Shown here one piece after another: positions 23,291 through 34,340 of a DNA stretch of 64,000 nt. Source of the DNA: Coenobita brevimanus (Eukaryota; Arthropoda; Malacostraca; Decapoda; Coenobitidae); NCBI GenBank assembly GCA_032717465.1, contig CM064669.1, positions 46,114,343-46,178,342 of the forward strand. Reading direction: 5' to 3'. The stretch's first letter is position 1; each line of letters starts with the position of its first letter. Under the pieces are notes generated by a model. It worked only from the letters and a program-made list of their open reading frames with translations. It had not been told where the DNA came from and searched no databases. The position numbers and the translations under genes were made by a program.

Positions 23291-24740
23291 GTATATTTTT
23301 AAGCTGTTAAAGTACAACTAAATGACTGTTATTATCAGAGGTGGAATGCGGAAACAGACTAGACTTCGCAGTGCAACGTGTACAGAATCAGCAACGAATA
23401 TAGGACACTGGAGAAATACCTGCTATCCCTGAGATTACATGACAAAATTGCGAACCAGGAACAAATAACTGCCCATAAAATAATAGATAAAATAAATAAA
23501 AACAAAACAAAAGTAAAAATAATTATGGTGAGGATTTAACCTGTGACCTACGCATTTCCACTAACTGTCCATAAAAAAATAAATAAATAAAAACAAAGTA
23601 AAAGTGAAAATAAAATAGAAATTATCCCGAAAACTACGCATTGCAGGTAGTATTGGCGACGAATTTTACTGCTTCTTCTCTGATTAAGAACGACAGTAAA
23701 AAAAAAATGTACCTGGAGTGGAAACAAAAGCCCGAAGCAGCAGACGCCCGTCCTTGAAATGGGCGTGTGTCAAAAAATATTCCTCGCAGAAATTCGAGTT
23801 TCAGTTTCACCAGCCATGACAAATTATGCTCAATGTGAGGGAAATTATGAACATCTGATAAGTCTCGAGAAGGAAACCCCCGTTAGATTGTTGTGCCTCC
23901 CCTCCCCCCTTCCAATATGTCTTCCGCGTATACACACTGTCATGTCGGGATGCTGATGCTAAGGTAACCCGTAGGAGCACGTTTCAAATTTTCAGCCTTA
24001 GAAGTTTGTTTCTTACCAAAGCTTATCAAGAAGTAGCCTTTTGCAAGATTTATAGAGTAATCATGGCTAAGTTCAAACCAAAGAGAAATGTAACTGCAAT
24101 GGATGAAGAATAATTACCAGTACTTGCTTTAGCCTCAACGAATGGCAAAAAAATTATTAGGTCTAACACATTACATCTTTAGTGTACTCATCACAGTGGA
24201 AAAAAAAAAAATTACAATACACACCTCAAATATTCCTCAAATCACAGCATCTTGTACTGATACCACTGTATATCATTTCATGCTTATTTTTACCTATTTC
24301 TCACTTATGTCAGTCCCTACAAATCTACCATGTCTGACCTATAAATTAAATCTCATAAAACATTCCCATTCACATTCTACCATAGAATTATAATACGTTA
24401 CATTACTATCTTCTTATTTTAGTTTTATATTCAATTTCTGTACAGCAGTAACACGCATTTTGTGAATATTTGATAAAACATGGTTCATTTCTTTATTTCA
24501 CTATTAAGATAATATGTGGTAGGTGGTGGCGACCATTATCTACGTGTTGATGTAGTGCTGCCTACTTCTTCCTTCACCTTTATCATTCTTTCTCTTCCTA
24601 CTTCTCCATTTTTCCTGTCACTTTTTATTATTCTTCTTTCCTTTTCAAATGGCTTTATACTGAGTGACAAACCCAGTGGTTTCCTGTAAGTCAGGAAACC
24701 ATTTATAAAGCTGGGAGGTAACCATATAGCCAATCCATAT
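23290..24740. other. Unassigned AT-rich DNA
   Basis: One local duplication is visible: a block with CTACGCATTTCCACTAACTG and an A-rich AAATAAATAAAAACAAAGT appears twice between 23470 and 23640. A perfect 9-bp stem, GGTTTCCTG and CAGGAAACC with a 5-bp loop, lies near 24680-24702. Confidence 0.45.
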
Positions 24741-24743
24741 GTA

Positions 24744-24864
24744 TTCCCTACGTGTCAACAAGTAGGTTGGCAAAGGATTAGTGCCCCTTCCCGTAAAACA
24801 ACTAACTCAAAGACAAAGGGCCACCCCTACGGGATCAGCGAGTCTGGCCATCGACAGATAGAAG
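24744..24864 (+). mobile_element. Mini-RTE: 5' end fused to 3' end
   Basis: TCCCTACGTGTCAACAAGTA, then GGTTGGCAAAGGATTAGTGCC and CCGTAAAACAACTAACTC follow the order of the RTE 5' region (16073-16150). They are followed directly by GGGCCACCCCTACGGGATCA and GGCCATCGACAGATAGA, the RTE 3' end. All 3 kb of coding sequence are absent. This is either an internally deleted copy or a short non-autonomous derivative mobilised by RTE. Confidence 0.7.
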
Positions 24865-25079
24865 GTATTAAGTAATTTGCCTCAAAATATCTTCCGCTGC
24901 CATACAATAATTAGTTCATACAGTAATATGTCTCGCATACCTCGGAAGGAATCAGTCGGGAATTTCCTCAGTTCATCTTTGAAATCTTTGAAATGCATTG
25001 ATCTTCCCATCAGTGTTCGGGGAAGGGCAGTGGGTTAAATAGAATCCCTTGGTTCTGATAAAGATTTCTTACTGCAGGA

Positions 25080-25255
<176 letters not shown>

Positions 25256-25365
25256 CCACATTACTTTAAAGACTAACCACAGTCTAACTACGCCGACACA
25301 ATCCAGCATATCAACTTAAAGCATATGGTAGTCCCCTCTCACACACATTCCACTTTTCCCCTCTC

Positions 25366-25660
25366 ACTCTCTCGGTCCCATCCTTTCCCTTTCTCTCTCG
25401 GTCCCCTCCTTTCCCTTTCTCACTCGGTCCCCTCCTTTCCCCCTTTCTCACTCGGTCCACTCCTTTCCCTTTCTCACTCGGTCCACTCCTTTCCCTTTCT
25501 CACTCGGTCCCCTCCTTTCCCTTTCTCACTCGGTCCACTCCTTTCCCTTTCTCACTCGGTCCACTCCTTTCCCTTTCTCACTCGGTCCACTCCTTTCCCT
25601 TTATCACTCGGTCCCTCCCTTCCCTTTTCTCGATCCCCTCCTGTCCCTTTCTCCCCTCTC
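25366..25660. repeat. 26-bp pyrimidine minisatellite
   Basis: About ten units of the 26-bp repeat CACTCGGTCCACTCCTTTCC plus CTTTCT lie in a row. Neighbouring units differ mainly by ACTCC against CCTCC; the last units are more diverged. Confidence 0.95.
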
Positions 25661-25867
25661 ACCCTCCTGATAGCCAATTCTACGTATAACTTCATGACAG
25701 GCGAATAACTTAGGCCAAACGACAGCATGACAGCAACAGCCACCCCATCACACACCACCCTGAGTCAATTTCCATGCAATGTTGCACAGAATGACGTGAA
25801 AATAAAGGCTCCGATAATGCTCATATTATGGTTTAGTTTATACAGATAATTATGTCTTATTTTACTT

Positions 25868-26078
25868 ATTTATCTATCCGTCTATTTGTCAGTCTGTCTG
25901 TCTATCTGTCTGTCTATCTGTCTGTTTCTGTTTTCGTCTGTCTGCCTGTCTGTCTGTCTGTCTATACATCAATCTACCTATCTATCTATCTGTCTGTCTC
26001 TCTGTTTCCCTATCTATCTATCCATCTGTCTGTCTGTCTCCATATCTATCTATCTATCAATCTATCCAACTATCTATG
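25868..26078. repeat. (CTGT)n/(CTAT)n degenerate array
   Basis: About 210 bp of mixed CTGT and CTAT tetranucleotides. Confidence 0.93.
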
Positions 26079-26231
26079 TTATTCCTCCCCTGTCAGGTTT
26101 GTTTTGATACTGTTTCTCCCATTACTGTTAATGTATGGATAATTTGAGCCATTTCTCTTCGGTATAATCTGTGTAATATTAGGGTGCATGTTCTGGATGA
26201 CGCAAGACTAATAAAAACTGGGTTTGTAAGA

Positions 26232-26250
26232 AGAATAACAATAATAATAA

Positions 26251-26291
<41 letters not shown>
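26232..26291. repeat. (AAT)n array
   Basis: Imperfect then perfect AAT triplets directly before the tandem element that follows. Confidence 0.93.
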
Positions 26292-26292
<1 letters not shown>

Positions 26293-26722
26293 CAACTAGA
26301 TGCCCCACAAGGGGGAAATCACACCAGCCGTGAAACGATACACCTCTAGCGCTGCTCGGACTATGACGCTGACCTTGACCTACTTTCACCAATTTCGAAC
26401 TCGTAGGAGATTATCACCCCTACTACACACCTGTAAATTTTGTTGATGATATCTTGAGCGGTTGCGAAGTTATCGTGCTAACAGACACAAGCAAACTGAA
26501 AACAATACTCGTAGGAGATTTTCATCCCTACTACAGACCTGTAAATTTTGTGACAGTATCTTGAGCGGTTGCGAAATCATCGTGGTAACAGACAAACAGA
26601 CCTTGACCTACTTTCACCAATTTCGAACTCATTTTCGCTTCTTTCCCACGCCCCCCCCCCCTCCTTCTACACACCTGCAAAGTTTTGTGAAGATATCTTG
26701 AGCGGTTGTGAAGTTATCGTGC

Positions 26723-26793
<71 letters not shown>

Positions 26794-26830
26794 GAAAACA
26801 ATACCAGCTTCGCTATCGCGGCTGGTAATA
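26292..26830 (+). repeat. Unclassified dispersed element, tandem unit 1
   Basis: The unit begins AACTAGATGCCCC.CAAGGGGG with CACACCAGCCG and ends ATCGCGGCTGGTAATAA. The inner ends ACCAGYCGCGA and TCGCGGCTGGT are inverted repeats. Inside are three submodules of about 100 bp, each with TTTCACCAATTTCGAACTC or CGTAGGAGA, then CTACACACCTG, then ATCTTGAGCGGTTGCGAAGT and CGTGCTAACAGACA. I cannot assign it to a class. Confidence 0.7.
26723..26790. repeat. (AC)n inside the tandem element
   Basis: About 33 AC repeats start exactly after CGTGCTAAC, where the other submodules have AGACA-type short repeats, so the array expanded from an element-borne seed. Confidence 0.95.
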
Positions 26831-27209
26831 ATAACTAGAGGCACCCCCAAGGGGGTAATCACACCAGTCGCGAGCCAATACATATCTAGCGCGGCTCCGA
26901 ATATGACCTTGACCTTGATGTACTTTTACCAATTTCGAACTCGTAGATTTTCATCCCTACTACACACCTGTAAATATTTGTGGTGTTATCTTGAGCGGTT
27001 GCGAAGTTACCGTGCTAACAGACATGCAGACACACAGACAGACAAACTGAAAAACAATACTCGTAGGAGATTTTTATCCCTACTACACACCTGTCAAATT
27101 TTGCGTTGATATCTTGAGCGCTTGCGAAGTTACCGTACACACAAACACACACATACATACATACAAACTGTTTAAAATACCAGCTTCGCTATCGCGGCTG
27201 GTAATAATG
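26831..27209 (+). repeat. Unclassified dispersed element, tandem unit 2
   Basis: This repeats the structure of unit 1: AACTAGAGGCACCCCCAAGG at the start, CACACCAGTCGCGAGCC, two submodules, and CTATCGCGGCTGGTAATAA at the end. It has two instead of three submodules. Confidence 0.7.
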
Positions 27210-27323
27210 CAGTACATCTATACATTCATTTACATGCACATGAACACCAGACAATAAAGTATTCTCACTTTTACATCGTTATACAGTACGAAACAAGACG
27301 AAGAATTCTGATGAGCAGCCTGA

Positions 27324-27469
<146 letters not shown>

Positions 27470-27723
27470 AAATAAAAAGGAAAGGAACATAGTAATGACG
27501 ACTCCCACCTTCATTACAACCCCACAGGTTTTAAACGACCTCCTAGTCAAATAAATGAAAGGAGAATAATAGCAAATAAAAAGATGGAAAAAAGACGACG
27601 ACGACGATGATGATGATAACGACGACGATGATGATGACACCCACTTGACATACCGTATAGCTCCATCCTAGAACCGACCTCAGTGAAATGAAAAAGTGAA
27701 AAAAAGGAAAAACAGTAAAAATA

Positions 27724-27800
<77 letters not shown>
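27724..27800. repeat. (AT)n microsatellite
   Basis: About 36 AT repeats within the decayed satellite. Confidence 0.97.
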
Positions 27801-27803
<3 letters not shown>

Positions 27804-27924
27804 TATATATAAATGCTACAGATGATACCACTCCCATTGCCTCTACGCCCATTTTAATCTAACCAGGTGCTGGAGAGGGGCACCTTCACATGGTGACGCC
27901 GATATAACTGGATGATGGAGCTCC

Positions 27925-28085
27925 CTTGTTATACTAATGTCCCTCAACGACTTCCCTATCCCCCGAAAGGAGTACCTGAAGCAGGAGGGCAATTTTCGCT
28001 TGCGGTTTACCGGGACCACGTTGCAGACGAAACTAGGGCTACTACTGCTGCTGCTACTACTACTAATACTACTGCCGCTACTGTC
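27925..28085 (+). repeat. Dispersed repeat with CTATCCCCCGAAA and triplet tail
   Basis: CCTATCCCCCGAAAGGAGT matches 61655-61675, and both copies end in CTGCTGCTACTACTA triplets after AGGGCTA. A reverse-oriented relative lies near 41350-41450 (CAGTCCACCATCTTCC, CCAGGTTCATCTGAA). Confidence 0.6.
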
Positions 28086-28089
28086 ATTC

Positions 28090-28297
28090 TAATTTGGCCA
28101 ATAATTGTCATCTCTCTACCTTGCATGCTGAGTTACAACAATAAATTAGCACGACAGCATGATGCTAGTCAGGAAGCAGCGCTATGCAAAGGATGTGGAG
28201 CTGCTGTATTATCTTATTCTGCCACTGAACTACTGAAATATATGGCAAATGGACGAAAATCTAGGCCAACTTGTGGTGAAAGACCTATAGTATAACA
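28090..28297 (+). repeat. Dispersed body repeat, copy b
   Basis: It contains GATGCTAGTCAGGAAGCAG and in the family frame reads HDASQEAALCKGCGAAVLS and then YSATELLKYM. It is open from well upstream through to the TAA at about 28295 and directly follows the triplet tail of the preceding repeat. Confidence 0.75.
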
Positions 28298-29007
28298 TAC
28301 CAATTATATAAAAAGAAAACTGTGGAAGTGAAAATGAGGGAAAAGCAGGAAAAAACTGAATACGACTCCCACCACCACTAGTACTACGACCCCATCTCAA
28401 ATATGACCACACCCGAAACATATGGAAAAGACTGAAAATGCAAAATAAGGAAAAGTAATGTATAATAATGAATAAAAAGGGAAAGAAGGGAGCTGATGAA
28501 AATGACCTCCACTCTCTTCCGTACGATGCCATACCTGAAACAACCTCAGGCCAAATAAAGACAAAAACTGAGAATAAGTACAAATAATAAAGGAGAATAA
28601 CAGCAAATAAAACGGGAAAGAAGAGAGAATATAAATGATACGACTCCCACTGGCTCCACTACGACCCTAACACAGATACGACCCTTAAGAGAGTGTAAAG
28701 GGGAAAGAAATGGTCCAGAAACGATCCCCCAGAGACAGAAAACGGAAAGAAAGGAGCTAAAATAGGGAGTATAAAGGGAAGGAAAGGAGAATTTGATGAT
28801 ACGACTCCCACCGCCGCCACTACGACCCCATCCCCGAAACGACCACCCCCCCACGCCAAACGCGATCACATCTCACATACGACCACATTCTTTCACGACC
28901 TCAATTTGGCGAGGGAGGTCCAAAGAGATAGTTCGCAACTCAATTTTGGCGAAGTGAGAGGTAAGAGGTGAGGCAGGGAGAGAAGGAAAGTGGGGAGGGG
29001 AGGAAGG

Positions 29008-29358
29008 AAAGAGGTGAGTAAACAAGGAAGGAAGGAAGGAAGGGAGGGAGGGAGGAAGGAACAATGGAAGGAAGGAAGGAAGGGAGGGAGGGAGGAAGGA
29101 ACAATGGAAGGAAGGAAGAACAGAGGGAAGGAGGGAGGAAGAAAATGTTGGGAGGAAGAAGGGATGGAAGAAGAATGGGAAGGACAGAAGGATGGATGAA
29201 GAAAGGGAGAGAGGGAAAGTTGGGCTGATGGAGAGGGAAAGACGGAGAGATGAAAAGAGGGAAGGAGGTAGGAGGAATGGAAGGACAAGGAGAGGAAGGA
29301 AGGAAAGTAGGTAGGTAGGTAGGTCGGTAGGTAGGCAGGCAGGAAGGTAGGTAGGTAG
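29008..29358. repeat. (GGAA)n and (GTAG)n purine-rich arrays
   Basis: GGAAGGAAGG/GGGAGGGAGG blocks with a perfectly repeated AGGAACAATGGAAGGAAGG unit (period about 49 bp, two copies) near 29020-29115, then (GTAG)n at 29306-29358. Confidence 0.93.

Positions 29359-29420
<62 letters not shown>
29359..29420. repeat. (TG)n-(AG)n compound array
   Basis: About 12 TG units then about 19 AG units. Confidence 0.97.
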
Positions 29421-29422
<2 letters not shown>

Positions 29423-29479
29423 CATCACCTGTGCAATTAAGAGCAAGAGATGCAATTTGGCTGCCAGTTCCTCTCTGCT

Positions 29480-29896
29480 CCATCCTCTTTTTTTTCCTCT
29501 TATTCCTCTCATATATATTTTTTTCATTTTGTTACTCCTTTTATCTCTTCCCTTATCATCTTCCTTCTTCCTGTCTTCCTCCTCCTCTTCCTCTTGTTTT
29601 CCTCCTTTTCTTTCTGTTGTCCTCTTCCTTCTCTTCCTCTTGTCTTCCTTTTCTTCATCCCCTCCTATTCTCTTCCTCCTGTTCACTTCTGTTTTCTCTT
29701 CCTTTTCCCCTCCTCTTCTTTCTCTTCCCCTCCTCTTTTCCTACGCCATTTGCGCCTCCTTTTCCCTTCCTCGTCCTCTTTCCTTCCTTTTCTCCTCTTC
29801 CTCATATTCCTTTCCATTTCTACTCTCACTTCGTCTGTGTTTGCTATCTCTTCTATTGTTGCTGTTTCATCCTCATCCTCTTATATTTTTCCTCTT
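29480..29896. repeat. Polypyrimidine tract
   Basis: About 400 bp of CTTCCT-type sequence on the + strand. Long Ser/Leu/Phe/Pro frames are artefacts. Confidence 0.9.
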
Positions 29897-30047
29897 GTAT
29901 GTATGGATGGGGTGGAGAGGTATATGAGAGAGGGGTGTGTGAGCTGGGAGCAGGGCAGTGAAATGGCGGGGGACAGGGCGACATGGAGGCGATGTGTTTG
30001 TGGCCACCCCTTACGGGATTAAGGCGTCAGGCAATAGACAGATAGAT
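29897..30047 (+). mobile_element. RTE 3'-end fragment (about 150 bp)
   Basis: It starts at GTATGGATGGGGTGGAGAGG in the last codons of RT (RDGVERYMREG in the family) and contains GACATGGAGGCGATGTG, TGGCCACCCCTTACGGGATT and the tail AATAGACAGATAGA. Strong 5' truncation on insertion explains its size. It interrupts the polypyrimidine tract, which continues with TCTCTTCCTCC after it. Confidence 0.88.
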
Positions 30048-30154
30048 TCTCTTCCTCCGTTCTTTCTCACTTCTTCATACCTCGGCCTTTTATCTTTCAC
30101 CTTTTCCTTATGTTTAATTCCCTTACTCTAAAATTATTCCCTTTTTATCTCCCT

Positions 30155-30158
<4 letters not shown>

Positions 30159-30239
<81 letters not shown>

Positions 30240-30265
30240 GACATCCTCGGGGAGAAGGAGTCAAG

Positions 30266-30330
<65 letters not shown>
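30159..30330. repeat. (AC)n and (CT)n arrays
   Basis: (AC)n at 30159-30236 and (CT)n at 30269-30330, separated by 32 bp. Confidence 0.97.
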
Positions 30331-30335
<5 letters not shown>

Positions 30336-30473
30336 TAATTCGTTCAGTCCGAGTTCGTATTTTTGAACATTACTCCTGCTATTTCCTCATAAACATATAC
30401 TATATAGCTTAGGAAATCCCTCTCGTGCTGAAGGGGTTAATGATGCCTACCTCTAACCACTCCTGCTCGAAAA

Positions 30474-30477
<4 letters not shown>

Positions 30478-30558
<81 letters not shown>
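30478..30558. repeat. (CT)n microsatellite
   Basis: About 40 CT repeats. The sequence just before it (CTCGTGCTGAAGGGGTTAAT) resembles the end of the foldback family. Confidence 0.97.
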
Positions 30559-30561
<3 letters not shown>

Positions 30562-30620
30562 AGCTGAATTAAGTCTAGCGGAAATAAAACAATAAAACAC
30601 AAATTAGCTCACTGGATTAA

Positions 30621-31222
30621 CCCTTCTCAGGTAAACCTATAATTTTATCCTTACTTAGGTAATGTGGGGCCTGCCAGACCCCAATCTTTAAAAAATCGTC
30701 AAAAATACTTACAACAACTTTAATGAAACAATCGCTTTTACACAGCTTCTGTAGGCCCTTTCCTTCAATTTGGTGCAAAATGTATGGAAATATAAGTGAC
30801 GAAATATTTTATGGAAAATTAAATGAAAAAACATTGACAAATTTTATACCATCTGAAATTAGTGGCTGCCATACCAACACTGATATGTTCCACCAATGTT
30901 CTATCATTGCATGCTGTACAGTAATGGCCAATGTTTCTGTAAGCAGTAAGAGAAGCACGTCATTAAAAAAAAAAAAATTGTATGGAAGATATATATATGG
31001 GAAAATAATCACAGGTTAGGTAAAGTGGGGTCCACTGGACCCCAAAGGCCCTTTATCGAGAAAACAGAGCCAGATCCCGAACTGACCCCATCACCTTCCT
31101 AAACTAGTCTACTAGTCAGGAAGGTAGAGGGAAAACCAGATCCCAAGACCTTATAGTAATATATGAAAAACACTAAGAAAAATAGCGTGGGGTCCCACAG
31201 ACCCCACATTACCTGAGGAGGG
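30621..31222 (+). mobile_element. piggyBac-like MITE copy 2, intact (602 bp)
   Basis: The element lies exactly between two TTAA sites (30617-30620 and 31223-31226), the duplication made by piggyBac transposases. The ends CCCTTCTCAGGTAA and TTACCTGAGGAGGG are inverted repeats with 13 of 14 matches. Three short palindromes sit behind AGGTAA-type motifs: GGGGCCTGCCAGACCCC near 30665-30681, GGGGTCCACTGGACCCC near 31027-31043, and GTGGGGTC..GACCCCAC near 31189-31207. The interior is AT-rich with an A run near 30965; the open frame at 30723-31019 has no transposase motif. Confidence 0.9.
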
Positions 31223-31237
31223 TTAAAAGGGTTTACT

Positions 31238-31545
31238 TGACCTAAAACCGACACGTCTCTAACAACAGATTATGATGCTAGTCATGAAGAAGTGCTTACG
31301 AACTGTAGATATTATATTAGTCACGAAAAATGCTGACGAAATGTACAGCATGTCTCTACCTCTAACAACCGATTATGATGCTAGTCACAAAGAAGTGCTA
31401 ACGAAATGTTGATATTATACTAGCCACAGAGAAATGCTGACGAAAGCAAAGCCGTAGCTTTATGCTGTTCTGCCTCTGAACAACGCGAATAAGCTGAAAA
31501 AAAAAAAAAAAAAATCTGGGCCAAAAAAAGTGAATATGTACCAAA
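31238..31545 (+). repeat. Dispersed body repeat, copy c, internally repeated
   Basis: GATTATGATGCTAGTCA..AAGAAGTGCT occurs at about 31269 and 31373, with degenerate ATTAGTCACGAAAAATGCT-like segments between. The 3' part (AGCCGTAGCTTTATGCTG, GAATAAGCTG, ATCTGGGCC) is present once. A run of 19 A residues lies at 31497-31515. Confidence 0.7.
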
Positions 31546-31549
31546 AGTT

Positions 31550-31790
31550 TCCCCTAAGGTGCATAAATCATACGAGGTCTCGTAACACCTCTTCCTATGA
31601 GATTTATTTTGCGTACTACACCTTAACAATATTTTTTATGTAACACTGTCAGAGCTTGCATTAGTGGCATACACAAGGGTAATGAGGTGTAATGTGCATA
31701 ATAAATCGCCGAGGAAGAGGAGTTACGAAGCCTTGAATGCAGGTCTTATTTCAGCCTCCAGTCCTCCTATTTCTTGCTTGACCACCTCAC
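31550..31790. other. Unassigned, possible SINE head on minus strand
   Basis: On the minus strand GAGGTGGTCAAGCAAGAAAT near 31766-31787 resembles the A-box side of the tRNA-like head at 5425-5504, but the B box is not clear. Confidence 0.35.
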
Positions 31791-31829
31791 ACTAATGACG
31801 CATTTTTACTAAAACTACTGCTATCACTA

Positions 31830-31909
31830 CTACTACCATTATTATTATCATTATTATTATTATTATTTTTATTATTATTACCATCATTATCATCAATATT
31901 ATTATTAAT

Positions 31910-31972
<63 letters not shown>
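31830..31972. repeat. (ATT)n/(AAT)n inverted array
   Basis: ATT triplets (31836-31900) give way to AAT triplets (31910-31940) and return to ATT (31941-31972), so the array can fold on itself. Confidence 0.95.
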
Positions 31973-31975
<3 letters not shown>

Positions 31976-32183
31976 CTCAGGCTTTTCAAACAGGAGGGGT
32001 AAGATACAGCCATCAATAACACCTTCACTACAAAAGTGTTCTTCTAAAGGAGTGAACACTTGTGCAGAAAGGAAGTGTTCAAAACGTACACGAAACTTTG
32101 ACGTTCATATATTCGTAGTCACTGTTCGAAGCCCAGTCATCACGGACAAGCTACAAATTCCTTCAATCTGATGGCATATATTT

Positions 32184-32370
32184 GTGGGTGATTCTTGTTA
32201 CTTCTAGGCAACTTTGTTATATTAGCGTAGACTTCTAACACGGAGGGCAGTAGTGAAGGCTACATCTAACTTTTCCAGGACCAGAATGTCTCCAAATCTA
32301 CATAAAATCGAGTGTAAATAGCAAAAATGTGAAGAGTAAGTCACCGGAATCAGGACTTAACACTATCTGG
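32184..32370 (+). repeat. Foldback repeat copy, degenerate
   Basis: TTCTTGTTACTTCTAGGCAA at the left, GTGAAGGCTACATCTAAC in the middle and CATAAAATCGAGTGTAAATAGC at the right follow the family order. Confidence 0.6.
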
Positions 32371-32374
32371 AAGC

Positions 32375-33645
32375 ATTTAGGGAACGGCTCAGTCAGCTTT
32401 ATCAGTGTCTGTCCTGCATCATTTATTCGTATCCTACTGCCACTGCCACACGCATACCTGTATCACGGACTGTGGCACTGGTAATGACGTTTCCAGCATC
32501 GGGCATGAATGTAACAGATCTATAACACACTGCAGATGGTGTGTCAGTTATCGTTCCTCCTCCTCAGTGATGGGCGTAGAGTCAGAGGAACAACTTTCTT
32601 CCCAGTTCCGTCTGATGAAAATTTACAACTGGCGAAATACAGTGAGAAATCAATCTCTACTAATGCGTGTTTCAGATGGTTCGACTTTTTTCACTATGTA
32701 TTCGCCAAACTTTGGAAATATACTTCCGTCTGTCTGCACCCATTACCTGAAAGGGCTTTGGTTTTCTGTCCACGTAGTACCAGTGTCGTGGCAACATCGA
32801 GCAAAATATCCTCTCCAGTTGACAACATAGTTAGGGACAGTGGGTGGTATACTCCTGCGGTTAGGATGCTTACAAACACCTCATCCTTACCGGTTTATTT
32901 CCGATTCTGCTCCGGTACTATATTCTTGTGTGTTATGCAATCTGTGTCGACATTTGAAAGGTATAAGAAACAAAAAAGAGGACGTCAATGGGTTGTTTTG
33001 AAAAATCGCTACGGAAAAGGTGTTGGGGAGCCTCCTGACCCGAAGAGAATATAAGCCACTCTCACTGATACGTGTGGACGGTGTGCCTGCTTCAAAAGGC
33101 CTTTTTAGAAGAATGTTGTCAAGCATTGCTACGTACAGTCAAAACAAGTCCATTCGCCTCCCTTACCTCTTTCTCGTTAATGAATTCATAGATGCTTGAA
33201 TTATGTGGTGGACAAAATTGCATATAATTACCCACAGGTGATTTATAATTTGCATCTCAATCTACTACATCACACTCAGGCATCTATGAATGCACAGATG
33301 AAATAGTGACAGGAGAGGCGAGCGAACTTCGGTATTAATTCTGACTGGACATGTTTGTTGCATATTCAGGAACATGATTCTAAAATTATGTGTCAGTACC
33401 AATGTTCCCGTCAGTGCCGGTGTGCACGTGTGTCTGCCCCCTTATATGATTAAAATCGTTTGTTACCGGCATAATTAAAATGAAAAACGCGTCACCGTAC
33501 TGAAGAAGATAACCCGCTTTGCCTTTTCACCATCCTTCAGTCTTACGTTCCCTGATTTTTCACCTTGTTTTTCCTCATTTTCTCATCTCCACCTCATCTT
33601 AATCTTTCCAGTACGATGACATTGTACTTTGATTAGCACTTGCTT
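32375..33645. other. Unassigned DNA with two chance-length frames
   Basis: Frames of 141 codons (32405-32830) and 172 codons (32536-33054) overlap on the + strand in different phases. Neither shows a recognisable domain or splice pattern, and one or two frames of this length are expected by chance in a window this large. I do not call a gene. Confidence 0.4.
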
Positions 33646-33649
33646 CTCT

Positions 33650-33860
33650 CAGACGATTTTATTCAGTATAGAGAGGAAGCCTAATGTAGCGTGGGGGTTA
33701 ATGGAAGTTTTTTTTTTTTTTTTTAAATATCTCGAAGTCGAAAAGTCTCTCCAAAGACTTTTTCTTTAATTCCTGCTACTTCCAGACGATTTTATTCAGG
33801 TGTGAAGAGACTGAAGGGGTTACATATGGCCTTCGTTAGCCCCTGAACTATTAAACACCC
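33650..33860 (+). repeat. Foldback repeat copies, two left arms
   Basis: CAGACGATTTTATTCAG occurs at 33651-33667 (as CAGACGATTTTATTCAGTAT) and again at 33783-33799, the second followed by AGGGGTTACATATGGCCTTC. The right arm is not clear. Confidence 0.75.
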
Positions 33861-33989
33861 TCCCTACGCTAAGAGTAAAAGCAGACTGGTGATATTATAA
33901 TTAAAAAAAAAAAGGGAAACGAAATCAAAGGGGTCCAGCCGAGTAAAACAATCCAACTGTAAAAGACAGTGTAAAGAATGTGTAAATTC

Positions 33990-34340
33990 CATTCTCCTGC
34001 TTCTCCTCCTCCTTCCTCATTTCCCCTCATCCCTCCTCTTTTCTCTCCTTCCCTCCTCCCTTCACCTGTTTCTTTTCAGCCTTTCTCTGATCTTTTCCCT
34101 CTCATATCTTGTCTCTCTTCTCACTTGCTAATGCTATTTAACACTCTCAGGAGCGTTATCTTTCTTCTTCTTTCCTCTTACCTCTCCCTTTTTCCTCCTC
34201 CTTTTCCCTCAAGTTCCTCAAGTACTCTCTCTTCCGACCTTTTCTTATGGTATTTCCTGCTTGTCTCACTACATTATCTTCGTTCACCTCTTCCCTCTCA
34301 TGACGTCTTTATTGCCTCATTGTCTCCCAAGCCGATTTCA
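33990..34340. repeat. Polypyrimidine tract
   Basis: CTCCTTCC-type low-complexity sequence on the + strand. Confidence 0.85.

Larger units (their letters stand above)
27490..28895. repeat. Decayed satellite, about 140-bp period
   Basis: The core GATACGACTCCCACC, with a following CTACGACCCCATC block and an A-rich segment such as GGAGAATAATAGCAAATAAA, recurs near 27498, 27636, 27829, 28361, 28502, 28638 and 28799. Most spacings are 136-161 bp; the large gap holds the (AT)n array and the SINE-like copy at 27925-28297. Confidence 0.65.

Noticed and set aside
26800..26840. Hairpin followed by CTAG, as at a Helitron 3' end
   Set aside because: The next base is A, not T, the second unit end (27203) lacks CTAG, and no Helitron 5' end is seen.
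30723..31019. A 98-codon frame inside the piggyBac-like MITE as a transposase remnant
   Set aside because: No DDE or Cys-rich transposase motif is visible, and the interrupted copy does not preserve a longer frame.
32405..33054. Overlapping 141- and 172-codon frames without simple repeats
   Set aside because: No recognisable domain, different frames, no splice context; length is within chance expectation for this window.
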